64,000 nt of DNA, taken from the NCBI RefSeq assembly GCF_950295315.1, contig NC_080175.1:87258161-87322160 (forward strand), written 5' to 3'. Below, piece after piece: positions 46,448 through 57,950 of the stretch (the first letter of the stretch is position 1; every line of letters starts with the position of its first letter). Source of the DNA: Erinaceus europaeus. Its lineage: Eukaryota; Chordata; Mammalia; Eulipotyphla; Erinaceidae. A program made the translations under genes and the position numbers. The notes below the pieces were generated by a model that worked only from the letters and a program-made list of their open reading frames with translations, was not told where the DNA came from and did no database searches.

Positions 46448-47377
46448 TTTTTTTAAATATGTATTTATTAAAAGGAAACACTGACAAAAATCATAGGATG
46501 ATTTTTGGGGTACAACTCCACACAATTCCCACCACCAGAACTCCATATCCCATCCCTTCCCCTGATAGCTTTCCTATCCTTTATCCCTCTGGGGATATGG
46601 ACCCAGGGTCATTATGGGATGCAGAAGGTGGAAGGTCTGGCTTCTGTAATTGCTTCCCCACTGAACATGGGCATTGGCAGACTGATCCATATTCCCAGCC
46701 TGTCTCTCTCTTTCCCTAGTGGGTGGGGCTCTGGGGATGTGGGGCTTCAAGACACATTGGTGCATAGTTCATAATAGCCAAGACCTGGAAGCAAACCAAG
46801 TGTCCAACAACAGATGAATGGCTGAGAAAGCTGTGGTATATTTACACAGTGAAATACTGTGCAGCTATTAAGAACAATGAAGCCACCTTCTTTGACCCAT
46901 CTTGGATGGAGCTAGAAGGAATTATGTTACATGAAATAAGTCAGAAAGACAAAGATGAGTTTGAGGTGATCCCACTCATAAGGAGAAGTTGAGAAAGAAG
47001 AACAGAAAGAGAAACTCAAAGCAAGATCTGAGTTTGGAGCAGGGCACCAAAGTGAAAATCTCTAGGTGGAGGGTGAGAGTAGATGTTCAGCTTCACTGTG
47101 GGAGGGTGGGTAGGGGGGGACACCCCCAAACAGTCTTTGGTGGTGGGAAGAAGGGTGCTGATGTACATAACTCACTATTTAATTAATACTAGAGGGGAAA
47201 AACGGATTCAATGTCTCAAACCTTTTAATTCACAGACCATAGGCTGAGTGTATGTTCCTTCAATCTAAGCACTTAAGACTTAAAACATGTACCCAGACTG
47301 AATTTTAACAGTGGTCTCAAATTGTTAATACATTTCTGATAATGATTTGTTCATAGAAATATGGAATCTTCTAAAAA
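46448..47377 (-). mobile_element. L1 with 5' inversion (twin-primed), 13-bp TSD
   Basis: TSD CTTCAACTTCTTT at 46435-46447 and 47378-47390 is exact. Beside the left copy lie a T-rich tail and the minus-strand L1 3' UTR (46450-46762). The sequence then flips to plus-strand L1 from 46763: the ORF2 C-terminus (reading IIAKTWKQTKCPTTDEWLRK, later WMELEGIMLHEISQKDKDE) and the first part of the 3' UTR up to TTCATAGAAATATGGAATC. In an intact L1 this plus segment lies just upstream of the minus segment, so the order fits one insertion whose 5' part was inverted. ORF2 ends in a near-normal way after LIRRS. Confidence 0.9.
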
Positions 47378-47390
47378 CTTCAACTTCTTT

Positions 47391-48049
47391 ATATTCAGGA
47401 GGGGTAAGGAGTGCTCTCCTTGTCCTCTTAACTTTTTTTTTTTTTTACCTAATTTAAGTATTTTCACAAAAGACTAAGACTCCAAATTTTAAACCTTCAT
47501 GGCGGTTTCACCTTCAGTCATAGCACCTAGGGAACTATGGGAATAAATATCACCACTTAAGTGCTGGGTCTCTCCACTATGGTTCATTAACTAAAAGACC
47601 TATTCCAGGTCTTAACCTCGACACGGCCACTTTCAATCTAATGGGACCATTTAAGACCTCAACTTGCTAATATGATAGAAACTGCCTAAAACTTAAAGGT
47701 CAGAGTCTTGTTCTACTTTCTCTTTGGCTACATGTCGCAGCACTGATTTTTCCAACCTGTCAAGAAGAGTTGTAGCCTCCAAAATTGGACAGAGAAGGTA
47801 GCTCTTCATAACCCACTGGTCTCAGCCTCAGTTGTAGGTTTACACCACCCATCAGCATCGTTACAAGATTACATACTGGGTAGGACCACCACTCCTCAAG
47901 TCCAGTCCATAAGTTTCAGTCAGCTGTTTCATCTATATTGCTTGCTAAATTTCATGAATTAGGATTGGAACCTACAAATAAATAAGGGTCAAAAAACCAA
48001 CTATCATTCCCATAGGACAACATCATTATGAGTCCTTGAAAGAGTTTTT
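47391..48049 (-). mobile_element. Probable older L1 3' UTR, minus strand
   Basis: GTCATAGCACCTAGGGAAC, TAAGTGCTGGGTCTCTCC and ACACCACCCATCAGCATCG feel familiar as an insectivore L1-associated repeat, but no other copy is in this window. Weak call. Confidence 0.4.
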
Positions 48050-48246
48050 CCTTTTTCTATTTTGGATAGATGCAGAGATATATTGAGAAGGGAGAGGGAG
48101 GTAGGGAGAGAGAAAGAGAGACTTACAGCACTGCTTTAGCATTCATGAAGCTTCTCCCCTGAAGCTGAGGTCCGGGGACTTGAACCCAACTCCTTTCGCA
48201 TGGTAGTATTTGTGTTCTACCAAATACACCACTGCCTTGCCTTCTG
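48050..48246 (-). mobile_element. Type B SINE, minus strand
   Basis: TTTTGGATAGATGCAGAG, CATGAAGCTTCTCCCC and GGGGACTTGAACCCAACTCC with head end CACCACTGCCTTGCC. Confidence 0.88.
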
Positions 48247-48398
48247 AAAGATATTTTTTATTACAATTCACTGCTTAGGAAAGAGCCTAATCCCATGGTA
48301 TGAATTTAACAATATTGAAAGAAACATGGTGAACGCAGTGTATGCGTATTTGAAAGGGCCTTGAAAATCCAAACACAACATCTATATAGATTTATACT

Positions 48399-48744
48399 TT
48401 TTTTTTTTTTGCCTCCAGGGTTATTGCTGGGACTCGGTGCCTGCACCATGAATACACTGCTCCTGGAGACTGTCCCCCCCCCCCTTTTGTTGTCCTTGTT
48501 GTAGCCTTGTTGTGGTTATTATTGTTGTTGTTGATGTTCATTGTTGGATAGGACAGAGAGAAATGGAAAAAGGAGGGGAAGACAGAGAGGGGGAGAGAAA
48601 TGATAGACACTTGCAGACCTGCTTCACTGACTGTGAAGCGACTCCCCTGCAGGTGAGGAGCCGGGAGCTCGAATCCGTATGCTTACACCGGTCCTTGCAT
48701 TTTGGGCCACATGTGCTTAACATGCTGTGCTACCGCCCGACCCC
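48399..48744 (-). mobile_element. Type A SINE with long 3' segment, minus strand
   Basis: GCCTCCAGGGTTATTGCTGG segment, GTTGGATAGGACAGAG body, CCTGCAGGTGAGGAGCCGG and head ending TACCGCCCGACCCC. TSD AGATTTATACT at 48388-48398 and 48745-48755. Confidence 0.96.
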
Positions 48745-48847
48745 AGATTTATACTATTACCAGTCTTTCAAAATGATCATAATTTGTTTTATAATGTAAA
48801 AGTAAGTATTGTTGAATGCGGAGGAATCACTCATTACTTATTATCTT

Positions 48848-49030
48848 TTTAACTTTTTATCTTTATCAGATGGAAACTGAAAGGAAAGGGGAGGATACAG
48901 AGAAAGAGAGACAGAGAGTCATGTGCAGCAATGCTTCACTGCTTGCAAAGCTTTTCCACTGTAGGTGGGGACAGGGGACTCAAACCTGGGTCTTTGTACA
49001 CTGTAACACGTGCACTCATTACTTACTCTC
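48848..49030 (-). mobile_element. Type B SINE, minus strand
   Basis: GCAATGCTTCACTGCTTGC, GTAGGTGGGGACAGGGG and ACTCAAACCTGGGTC. The first bases of the head are lost. Confidence 0.82.
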
Positions 49031-49705
49031 TGCATTTTCAATCTTCCTTGAATCTACTCACTAATTGTAATATAATTAGTATAAAACCAGGGGACAATTC
49101 TTTCAAACACCTACAGTTCAGTACTAAAATAGCAGTTCCTCCTACATTTCACCAGAACTGTAAATTGCTTATTTACGGCTTTTTCTAAGGACCAGTTACA
49201 GAAGCCTGCAGGGACTACAAAACACTATATTAAGAAAAGTAGGGTACTTACTAACTTGTAACTTTTAATGCTCTCTCACAATAGAAAACAACATAATAAA
49301 CTATTAAACTTAAAAAAAGCTATTTCTCAATTGTATTATTATGATTAAAGTGGCAAAGGGTTACCTGAAAAGATATACGGCTGAAACAAACTATTTATAT
49401 ATACAGGAAATATCCAAAATAATTGGAGAAAACTAAATAAATACATTGAAAAGCAGACTGCAGTCACATACATTTTTAACTATGAAAAACTCAAAAAAAA
49501 AATCTAAAACTTAAAAATTGCTGAGAGCATTCAGCATATAATATTTTGTTTTAAATGTCAACGATTCTATAACCTTGATGCTGCTATAGGTTAACCTACC
49601 ACAGAATCCATTAATAACATAGTGAATATGGTTATCCTTATGCATTTCTTGAAATTGCTATGCTCAAACTATGCTAGCATGACGAACAGAGTAACTATAA
49701 AATGT
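49031..49705. other. Unassigned intron sequence
   Basis: AT-rich. No feature. Confidence 0.5.
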
Positions 49706-49716
49706 ACTACAGAAAT

Positions 49717-49982
49717 TTTTTAAATTTATTTTCTCTTTTGTTGCTCTTGTTTTTTATTGTTGTTGTAGTTATTATTGATGTTGTTGTTGTTAGACAGGAC
49801 AGAGAGAAATGGAGAGAGGAGGGGAACACAGGGGGAGAAAAAGACACCTGCAGACCTGCTTCAAGGTCTGTGGAGCGACCCCCCTGCAGGTGGGGAGCCC
49901 GAAGCTTGAACGGGAATCCTTAAGCTGGTCCTTGCACTTCGCGCCAAGTGCGCTTAACTCGTTGTGCTACCGCCCGACTCCC
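49717..49982 (-). mobile_element. Type A SINE, minus strand
   Basis: TTTTGTTGCTCTTGTTT, CCTGCAGACCTGCTTCAAGG and head ending TACCGCCCGACTCCC. TSD ACT(A/T)CAGAAAT at 49706-49716 and 49983-49993. Confidence 0.95.
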
Positions 49983-50776
49983 ACTTCAGAAATGTTTGCA
50001 CAGACTTAATGAGACTATTCAACAATCATTACTATTAGCACATGAAGTGAAACTAAATCTAAGAAAACTATGAGCGTACAATTAAACATAAATATCAAAA
50101 CTGAGGACTATCACATTTATATGCTTACAAATGTGAGGAAAGTGCTTCACATCTGTGACTTACTTTTCCCTGAAAGAAGACCTACTATTAGTTCACTTGT
50201 GAACATAAAGTGATACGAACATTTCTATGAAAACCTGAAAAGGAGAACTAGAAATCGTTTTGGCATAGTAAGTTGTGCAAATTGCTTTCAGCTTATACTT
50301 TTAGATCGATGATCTTTCTTACTCTTTGCTTATAAGCAAAAATTCCCAGGATCATTTACTCATGTGCTGCCATCTTCCATTTGACGTTAACCCTCTGAAG
50401 CCAATGGTGAAACACCAGAAGGTAGGGGGGAAGATACACTGTGTCTTCCCTTCCTTCTGTTCTAGCCATGCTCACCCTAGCACCAGTCACAACTTCTCAC
50501 CAGAAATCTTCTGTAACCATTGCATTAGCTTCTTCCCATTTCAATTCCAAGGTTGCACTGATTTTTACTGTTGTGAGCTCCTTGGTACAGCATCATTTTG
50601 GCTATTGATTATACTTGTGTATCTGTGAATAATGTATACACCTCTCAATGAATCAAGTGTATCATTTATTTCCAAGTGTAAGTCTGCTTTATACTCATTT
50701 ACTATTCATATATTTGCTAGGAGATTTGCTCATACTTATGAAACTATCATGGTGTGTTGACATTGAATTTGTATTC

Positions 50777-50820
50777 ATATATATATATATATATACATAT
50801 GTATATATATATATATATAT
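50777..50820. repeat. 44-bp perfect AT palindrome centred on CATATG
   Basis: AT arms of 19 bp on each side of CATATG. It can form a cruciform. Confidence 0.95.
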
Positions 50821-51187
50821 ATATATGAACTTTGTCATTGAAAGTTAACTTTAGAGAGAAAATCTGAAAAGAAGTGATAATTTCCACAGTAAAATAGAAA
50901 AAGCAAAGATAGTTAAAGCAATAATGAGATGAAGTCCTTATCAAAATCACTTGGAATAAAATAAATTAGGGTTTGTCATAAGAAAACTCAGACTTCATTT
51001 TTGTTTTGCCATCTACTACTCAAGTTATACAATCCTGAAAATCTAACTTTCTTCATCTATCGATAAGAATATCTACTCCAGAGAGTTGCTATAAATCCAG
51101 TAAGAAAAGTTAAAACAACAAAAATTATTTTTGAAATTGAGTGATCATACATATAGTCATTGTCATTAATTCTGTATCTTTATTGTA

Positions 51188-51229
51188 ATATATATATATA
51201 TATAGAGAGAGAGAAAGTGTGTGTGTGTT
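51188..51229. repeat. (TA)n(GA)n(GT)n compound microsatellite
   Basis: TA units, then GA units, then GT units. Confidence 0.9.
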
Positions 51230-52429
51230 ATACAGTATTATATAGTATTATATATGGTTTCTGGGATTTCTGATGAAGTTAAAGAGAAAGGTGATATTTG
51301 ATACTCCAATTTTTGTTTCACTGAGTTAGTCTTTGATAGCTGAGTATCTGTCAAACTGATTGAATGATTAGGGAGAGAAATGGTCAGGTAACATTGGTTG
51401 GCATGGAGCCAGAAGAACTTGTAGCTTTATTTTAGGTTCATATCATTTTTCTTTTCTTTATCACTTCTTGTTCTTGGACACATTATTCATGCTATTACTC
51501 ACCCATTGTCTCTAGAATTAATGTAAAAATCACTGGCAGGATAATTGAATAATTAATGCTAGTAACATTTGACTGGAACCTTAATAATGTTTTGTTTTCT
51601 GTCTTCCAGGACTGAAATTAACTTCAGAAAATTTGAGAGGGAGCACTGAAAAGAAATTTTAAACTAATCTCTAAAGATAAATATTACAAAGAAGTCATTG
51701 TTTTACATTCTTATATGAAAACTAATTCAAACACACAGAGATGTTTAAGTTGAATTCCAATCCTATGTACTACTACTGGAGAAGTTTGCTGAAAGTTTTT
51801 TTTTTTTTTTTAATAAATAATAGGTGGGGATTGACCTGTTCTTTCCTTAGTATTAAGTGATCAGATTGTGTTGCTTCAATTGTTTTTCCCCACACCTGCA
51901 GAGAAACAGCCACAATGACCTAAGTGATTTTCTCTATTTCTGTCGCCAAATATCACAGTGTTCATGTGGTGTTTCAGTGACCTCTACTTCTTCCTCTTTG
52001 TTTCTGTATATCCACTCTATTTCAAATGCTTTCCTGCTCTTTATAACAGATGTGGATGTGACAGATTTGGACAACTTGTAAAAGAAGAAGAACTTAACAA
52101 CCAAATGGTGTCTTTATCTCTTCTTGGTTCCTCTGACTCAAAAGAACTTGCACATTCTCCTCTTTTATTTTCATTTTCCTTTTAGATTTGCAGGGTCTTA
52201 AGTATTAAAGAAAAAGACATCATAGATGAATCACAATTAAATAAATTACAAGTATAACGAGGTATCTGCTTTGTAAATTAATGAATTATTTTTCCAGTGC
52301 ACACAAAGTAGACAAGGATATGGTTTAAAATGCAATTATGATCCAACCACTTCAATATCTGAGTCAGTAGGATATATGGTTAGTTACTTTGATAGTTGCC
52401 ATCAAGGCAGATTTAGATTCAGATTGATT

Positions 52430-52637
52430 TTATTATTTAAACACTTATTTTATTTGTTAGAGACAGAGAGAAATCAAGAGGGAAAGGGAAGCTAGGCAGA
52501 GATATAAAGACACACCTGGAGCACTGATTCACTATTTGTGAAGCTTACCCTCTGCAGGTAGAGACCAGGGGCTTGAACCAGGGTTCTTGAACATAATAAC
52601 ATATGTGCTCAACCAGGTAAGTCATGACCTGCCCTCA
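52430..52637 (-). mobile_element. Type B SINE, minus strand
   Basis: TTAGAGACAGAGAGAAATC, TTTGTGAAGCTTACCC and GGGGCTTGAACCAGGG, with decayed head GTCATGACCTGCCC. Confidence 0.88.
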
Positions 52638-52861
52638 AAACTCAGATCTCTAATGAACTCTCCCCCTTTAGCTAGCTTTCTACCATTTATGCTACAGTCT
52701 TCCCACTAATTCCATGCAATTTAAACACAGAATTTTCACTTCTTTAATATTCAGCCCAGGCTTCACGAGTACTTAGTGTCTTCACAGCTGAAAAATGCAT
52801 ATTGTACTATGACTAGACAGCTACAGGATGTGGTAAAGCATTTAAGGAATGAATTAGCATC

Positions 52862-52985
52862 CAGTATAAACTTTACATAATAGTGTCCATTAGCTGCATA
52901 TAACTGTTGGTTACTTGAAATGTAGCTACTATGACAGAGAAGTTGAATTTTATTTAATTTTGGCTCACTTATATTTAAAAATCCA
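52862..52985 (-). mobile_element. Possible ancient DNA-transposon fragment
   Basis: On the minus strand AATTAAATAAAATTCAACTT, CTACATTTCAAGTAACC and a stretch like GCAGCTAATGGACAC resemble a widespread old mammalian nonautonomous hAT-type repeat. The exact family is uncertain. Confidence 0.5.
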
Positions 52986-53277
52986 TATGTGTCTGTTGAG
53001 AATTGTTTTGTGCACATACAAAATGTTACTGGTATAATGGGAGGATTTTTGGACAGTGATGACCAAAATATAGCCTTTTCTTTACCGTCTGTATTCTTTA
53101 ATAATTTGAAAGGATTAACTATAAGACAGCTCCTCAGATCAATGGCAGATGTCACTTGGGTTATATTTAAAATGACCTGGTGCTCAGGTATCTTTATTAT
53201 TAGGGGTATTCTGGTCAAAACTAACACAGAGGCTCCACCTGAATTCACATCCTTTGTTACCAGTCATTAACTCATTT

Positions 53278-53330
53278 CTTCTTCTTCTAGCGTTTGCCCT
53301 TCTTCCGTAGCCAGTCAACAGCGTCAGGTT
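53278..53330 (-). repeat. 53-bp dispersed unit, copy 1
   Basis: Reads, on the minus strand, from AACCTGACGCTGTTGACTGG to CTAGAAGAAGAAG. It differs by one base from the copy at 62005-62057. Confidence 0.9.
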
Positions 53331-53867
53331 CTACAGGCGAATACCTTTGGTAACTTCATTTTTAATTCCTCTACTTGTTAAATAAGGGAGATTGCTGATC
53401 CTATTTAGTATGCTGATGATAACTAAAATCTGAACATTCTTCCCAACTCTTAATTTTATCCAACTGAGAAATTTTATAATAATTCTGTTTTACCCAAAAC
53501 CATTTATCCCAGAGCCATTTTCCTTGTCAAGACTTCTCTTAACATTCACATTAAACTTTCCTGACATTGACTTCTAGGAGAAGGATTCAACTTGATTCTG
53601 ATCATTAACTTCATGCTCACAATACTGTCACTTACACAATAATGCCAAGTAAACAAGAGAGACTTTTCCAACTCTATCTGGATCAATAAGCCATGATCCT
53701 CAGTTCTTTCTTGAACCTTAACAGATAGCATTAAAGGCTACTTAAAATGTCTTTTTAACCTTAGGAATAGGAGCAATGCCAAAGAAAAGCCTTCATTCTG
53801 TTTTTCTAAGCAGCTAATTCTCTTCCTTTCTATCTGGGTTTTCTTCATCCATCCTTCCATATTTTTT
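53331..53867. other. Unassigned intron sequence
   Basis: AT-rich, no feature recognised. Confidence 0.5.
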
Positions 53868-53986
53868 TGTTTTTTTTAGTTATCTTTATTTACTTATTAG
53901 ATAGAGATGGCCAGAAATTGAGAGGGAGAGAGACAAAGAGAAACCTGCAGCACTGCTTCACCACTGTAAAGCTTGGCCCCTGCAGG
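53868..53986 (-). mobile_element. Truncated type B SINE, minus strand
   Basis: TTTATTTACTTATTAGATAG, GCAGCACTGCTTCACC and AAGCTTGGCCCCTGCAGG. It stops there; the tRNA head is absent. Confidence 0.82.
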
Positions 53987-56195
53987 AAAGTGTCCTTCCT
54001 TCTCAATGACCTAAATTACTACAAACATCTAAGTTTAGATTTTTGAAAGTTTAGCTTTGAAAAGTGATTTGCTTATCACCAAACATCTTAACCTCAGCTG
54101 CACTTTATAATCCTTGGGGACACAATTAAAATATGGTGATACTGCCTACCCATGATGGATTCTGTTTGGAAAACTCTCTAGAAAAACTGACCACAGAATG
54201 CTGGAGAAAAATCAGATCAGTTATGGATGAAATCTTTAACAGCAGTAGTGACCTACAGAACTACATGACTTTTAAGTGAATAAGCATACTATGCTGCCAT
54301 TCATGAAAGATTTTTCTTTAATCAAATATTTCTGTTATTCTCTTGCAGCTGACAGTAAGAACCCCAAACAAAGCTCTAATATCAAAAGCAGAAAACTGCT
54401 ATATTTGTAAATACACACACACACCTAAAATATGTGTATATCACAACAGTTCATATTATGGGATCAGTCTTGTGAAAAAGGTCAAGTAGGCTTTTTTTTT
54501 CCCCAATATGCTTTCAGTAGGCTTATTTCCCTGTTACTTTCTATAGGAAAATAGATGTCAATTGAAGCCCTGTTAACCTGGAGAAAAATAGTGGTTATCA
54601 TTACTTAAGAATGTGGGTTGTTTTAAGTTAAAAAGGATGAAGACCTTTAAAACTAAGACAAAGGTTTTGTTCTGAGTCAGTTTCTCCTTCTCTATTCAAA
54701 GAAACAACAATTTCTCTCTCTCTGTTTTTATAACTTGGAAGAATGAAGTTTGGAGAGTATCATCCAAGAGCATGTTGATCAGTGAACATGTCCTCTCTAT
54801 CTGAGAAACAGACATCTTCTCACTTTAAGAGGAAAAAGAAAGCAGTCCCCCAACCTGTTACATAAAATCTCTTATTGAAGCCCTACTTCCCTTAACATAT
54901 GATAAATCCCAGGTCCACCCTATTTTGCTTTGAAATTTATTGTCATGCTAATTTCTCATACATAGGCTTTAAATTGATCTTCTTGTGTTAACCAGTCTGC
55001 TGTTGTGTTGTATACTAGTTTAATATCAGGGGGAAAAAAAAGGATTGAGGAACTTTATCCTGTGACTCAACAGCATGTATTTTTTAACTTACAGGAGATG
55101 TAGGGATATATTGCTATATATTCTAAATACGACATGATGGACTTTGGTGTGTTTTCCTCACCATAATTATTCCTTAGGAAGGGCTATTTTATTTCAGATC
55201 TTTGCAAATGACACATTACAGTTTTTTTCTATGTTATTTCCTTTTTAAAATTTTTTTGTTCTCTATTTTCTAGAGAAAACTTGGATTAGCTAGAAATACC
55301 CTGAATCAATCCTACTTTTAGACATTCTGTAGAGTATAACTTGTCAAATCACTGAAAAAGGAGGCAAAGACATTTCGTATAGATTTTACTTTTGTGCCTG
55401 AGGATTTGACCTCACAATTGTAGATGTCACTGTAAACATTACTCTCAAAGATGTTCTTAAAAGCAGCACGATAAGTTGTTACATAGTGGGGATCATTATT
55501 ATATTCCTGCAGGATGAGTGAACAAAAAATTTTTTCTAATGTTTTACAAATTCATAGTTGTTGCTTGGGATAAACTTCTCATTGATAGCATCCTACACCT
55601 TCATTAATAATGCTAAAAAGGATTTTTTAATATAGAGGTATAAAAATATAATATTTCTAACTTAATATATTAACCATTAGTTAACCATATCAAACTGATA
55701 AATTAAACAATCTAATTATGTAGTTAGTATTTCCATAAATATCTTTGAAAGTCTGTTTATCCCAAGCATACTTTCTATTTCTTTGTACCATAAGTAATGA
55801 GATATTTCCTTATAGTTGGTGTTTTAACATTTAATAAGTATTACAAGTAACTATAGCCAATGAGTATTAAAAGTAAAAATGATAAGTCTACTTTCAAAAG
55901 GCTTAAAATATCACACTGGATCTTCCTTAGTCATTTCTCAAACTTAAGTCTCATTTTAATGCCTGACATTGTCTACAATAAGAGTAAAAAAAAAAAAAAT
56001 CTTTCAATCAGCATCATTACATAATATACAATGCTAATAAGAATTATAATTTTATCTATACATCTATAACAAACATATGTTTTTAAATGCATTTTACACT
56101 CTATAAATATCCTTATGGTACAAAAAGATGTCTAGAAGTCCTTATTAAACATGAATGATCATACATCTAACACTCTAATAAAAAAATAAACAGGG

Positions 56196-56217
56196 AGTGT
56201 GTGTGTGTGTGTGTGTA
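56196..56217. repeat. (GT)n microsatellite
   Basis: About eleven GT units. Confidence 0.9.
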
Positions 56218-56580
56218 TTTTAGTCCATCAGGCCACAACATGTAGATCGTTGGTCAAACACCAGTATGGATGTTCTGGGAAGGTATTTTTTAGATGGTGT
56301 TACATTTAAATCAGTAGACAGAGAGAAACAGATGACTCTGCTTAGTGTGAATTGGCCTCATTCAATCATTTGAAAGTCTAAGGAAAAAGCACTGAGGTCC
56401 CCATCTCCAAAGTGTAGATTTACCTCCAAACTGCCTGCTGACCTGAGCTGCGGTATTGACTCAGTACAGTTTCCTGTGGACTGGTCTGCCCTGGAGATCC
56501 CAGTTTCACCAGACTCATAATCACTTAAAGCTATTTGTTCAGATCTTTCTTTCAGAATCTATTCATCACCCTTTTACCAT

Positions 56581-56640
56581 AGATAGACAGACAGACAGAC
56601 AGACAGCTAGATAGGTAGATAGATAGATGATAGACAGATA
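56581..56640. repeat. (AGAC)n(AGAT)n microsatellite
   Basis: Six AGAC units followed by interrupted AGAT units. Confidence 0.92.
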
Positions 56641-57768
56641 GAATATACTGGTCATTAACAACGTACTCTAAGAAGTGCTTTATTAATAGGTTTTTATATT
56701 ATCTGTCTTCCCACCTAGAATATAACATTCTATAAGGCTGATCAGGGGCTTTATCTTTCTGTTCTCTAACTCTAGTGCCTAGTGTGCAAGTGCCCTCAAA
56801 AACATTTGTCAGATCAATTACTTAAAATTATAATTGATCCTTGTTTAACATATTGAAGGTTAAAGTTTAGATTCCACTTCAAATCCATTGTTCATCGAAG
56901 AAAGAAAGCATTAGTTGTAAAGAGTAAATTAGTACTTTAGGTAGCCTGGGCACATAATTTGAATTAATATGACTTTAATTCATCTATTTAAATGGAGTTG
57001 ACTATACATCATCTTACTGTGATGTTCACAAATTCATTAGCAATCCAACTATTAAGATTGTGCTAAGTTACAGATATTTATATCCTATATGATTTAAGTT
57101 TCTCAAACAATCGCTCCACTTGTCATAGTTTATGAATTCAGTTTGCCCCCAATATTTATTACAATGAGTGAAGACTATTTAGTGTAATTTTTCAACTGCT
57201 TGCTTGAATTGTGTTAAATGAATTTACTTACTTCTTTGAAAAATTCACCATCCAGTCAGAAAGCTCAGCAACTAAGTTGAAGTCCAACTCAACTCAAGTA
57301 AATAAAGGAGTTAGCTAAATACATTATAGAAATCATTTCTACAGTGTTCACTTTCAAACTCAAATTGAAGAGAATAAAATTACAAAATACTCCAAAGTAA
57401 TGCACCATCTTCTTAATATTTTAAATGAGTACTGAGAAAATGCCATTTTGTTAATAAGGATGAGGAGAATATGTGACATAAAAGGCAATGACCAAAAGAG
57501 AAAGAGTGTGGTATCTGGAAGATATATGCTTGTTAGGCAGTATGAAACTATTTTTGAGATAGAATTAGAACTGTTTATTTTATTTAAAAGTTGACATAGG
57601 TTTTTTTTGTGTTTATGACTTGCAAAGTAAAGTATTTAATATTTAAAATGTTTAAATACAAGCAGCAGTTTGATAATCAAAAGAAATAATTTGAATCATC
57701 TCAGGAAAATAAATTCATTATAATTAAGGTATTTTAGAATATGATTAAAACACTTAAAAAGAAAATAT

Positions 57769-57774
57769 ATTCAC
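57769..57774 (-). promoter_or_regulatory. CADM2: Splice donor of the CADM2 exon
   Basis: The minus-strand sequence AAAG|GTGAAT gives a good GT donor. It leaves a phase-1 G that would join the next exon to complete an alanine or similar codon. Confidence 0.9.
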
Positions 57775-57924
57775 CTTTCTTGTCATCAAAGTACAGAGTC
57801 TGTTGAGCTGGATTTGACCACTGGAGGGAGGTGTTATCATTTTGATCAACTCTGCAGGTCAAAATTGCAGTTCCGCCTTCAACAACCGTTACGTTCTGAG
57901 TTAGTGGGAACTGCCCTTGGCTGC
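57775..57924 (-). CDS. CADM2: CADM2 internal coding exon (start of Ig-like V domain 1)
   Basis: This is an internal exon of cell adhesion molecule 2, a neuronal immunoglobulin-superfamily membrane protein that mediates cell-cell adhesion at axons and synapses. On the minus strand a pyrimidine-rich tract ending in CCCCTTTCAG precedes the exon, and AAAG|GTGAA forms the donor. The exon starts and ends in phase 1 and holds 49 whole codons. The translation begins SQGQFPLTQN and ends QTLYFDDKK, matching mammalian CADM2 as I know it. It covers the end of the signal-peptide region and the first strands of Ig domain 1. Visible landmarks are the B-strand cysteine (LTC, residue 23 of the exon), the C-strand tryptophan (LQW, residue 35), and two N-glycosylation sequons (NVT at 10, NTS at 30). 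There is no frameshift or stop. Paralogues CADM1, 3 and 4 differ here, so CADM2 is the best call. It has no start codon because it is internal. Confidence 0.97.
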
Positions 57925-57950
57925 CTGAAAGGGGATTAAAGAAAATGTGG
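57925..57950 (-). promoter_or_regulatory. CADM2: Splice acceptor and polypyrimidine tract of the CADM2 exon
   Basis: Read on the minus strand, the 25 bases before the exon are T/C-rich (TTTTCTTTAATCCCCTTTCAG-like) and end in AG at 57926-57925. An AG four bases further in (GCAG) would shift the frame, so the first AG is chosen. Confidence 0.9.

Larger units (their letters stand above)
49994..52429. other. Mostly unassigned intron sequence
   Basis: Unique AT-rich sequence holding two AT-rich microsatellites (50777-50820, 51188-51229) and a T-run (51799-51812). No exon. Confidence 0.5.
53987..57768. other. Unique intron sequence downstream of the exon
   Basis: About 3.8 kb nearly free of recognisable repeats apart from small microsatellites (56196-56217, 56581-56640). 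No further exon. Confidence 0.55.
1..57774 (-). other. CADM2: CADM2 intron downstream of the exon (partial)
   Basis: All sequence below the exon is intron on the minus strand. Reading through, I did not recognise the following CADM2 exon, which completes Ig domain 1. CADM2 introns are known to be tens to hundreds of kilobases, so its absence is expected. The intron is AT-rich and filled with the SINEs, L1 pieces and microsatellites listed separately. Confidence 0.85.

Noticed and set aside
52763..53248. 161-codon open frame on the minus strand, the longest in the window
   Set aside because: No family resemblance, no splice context, no promoter, and part of it looks like an old transposon. 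The opposite strand is also open for 93 codons, as expected by chance.
1..57774. Next CADM2 exon (end of Ig domain 1)
   Set aside because: I looked on the minus strand for the expected conserved stretch with its second cysteine and did not see it. It probably lies outside the window.
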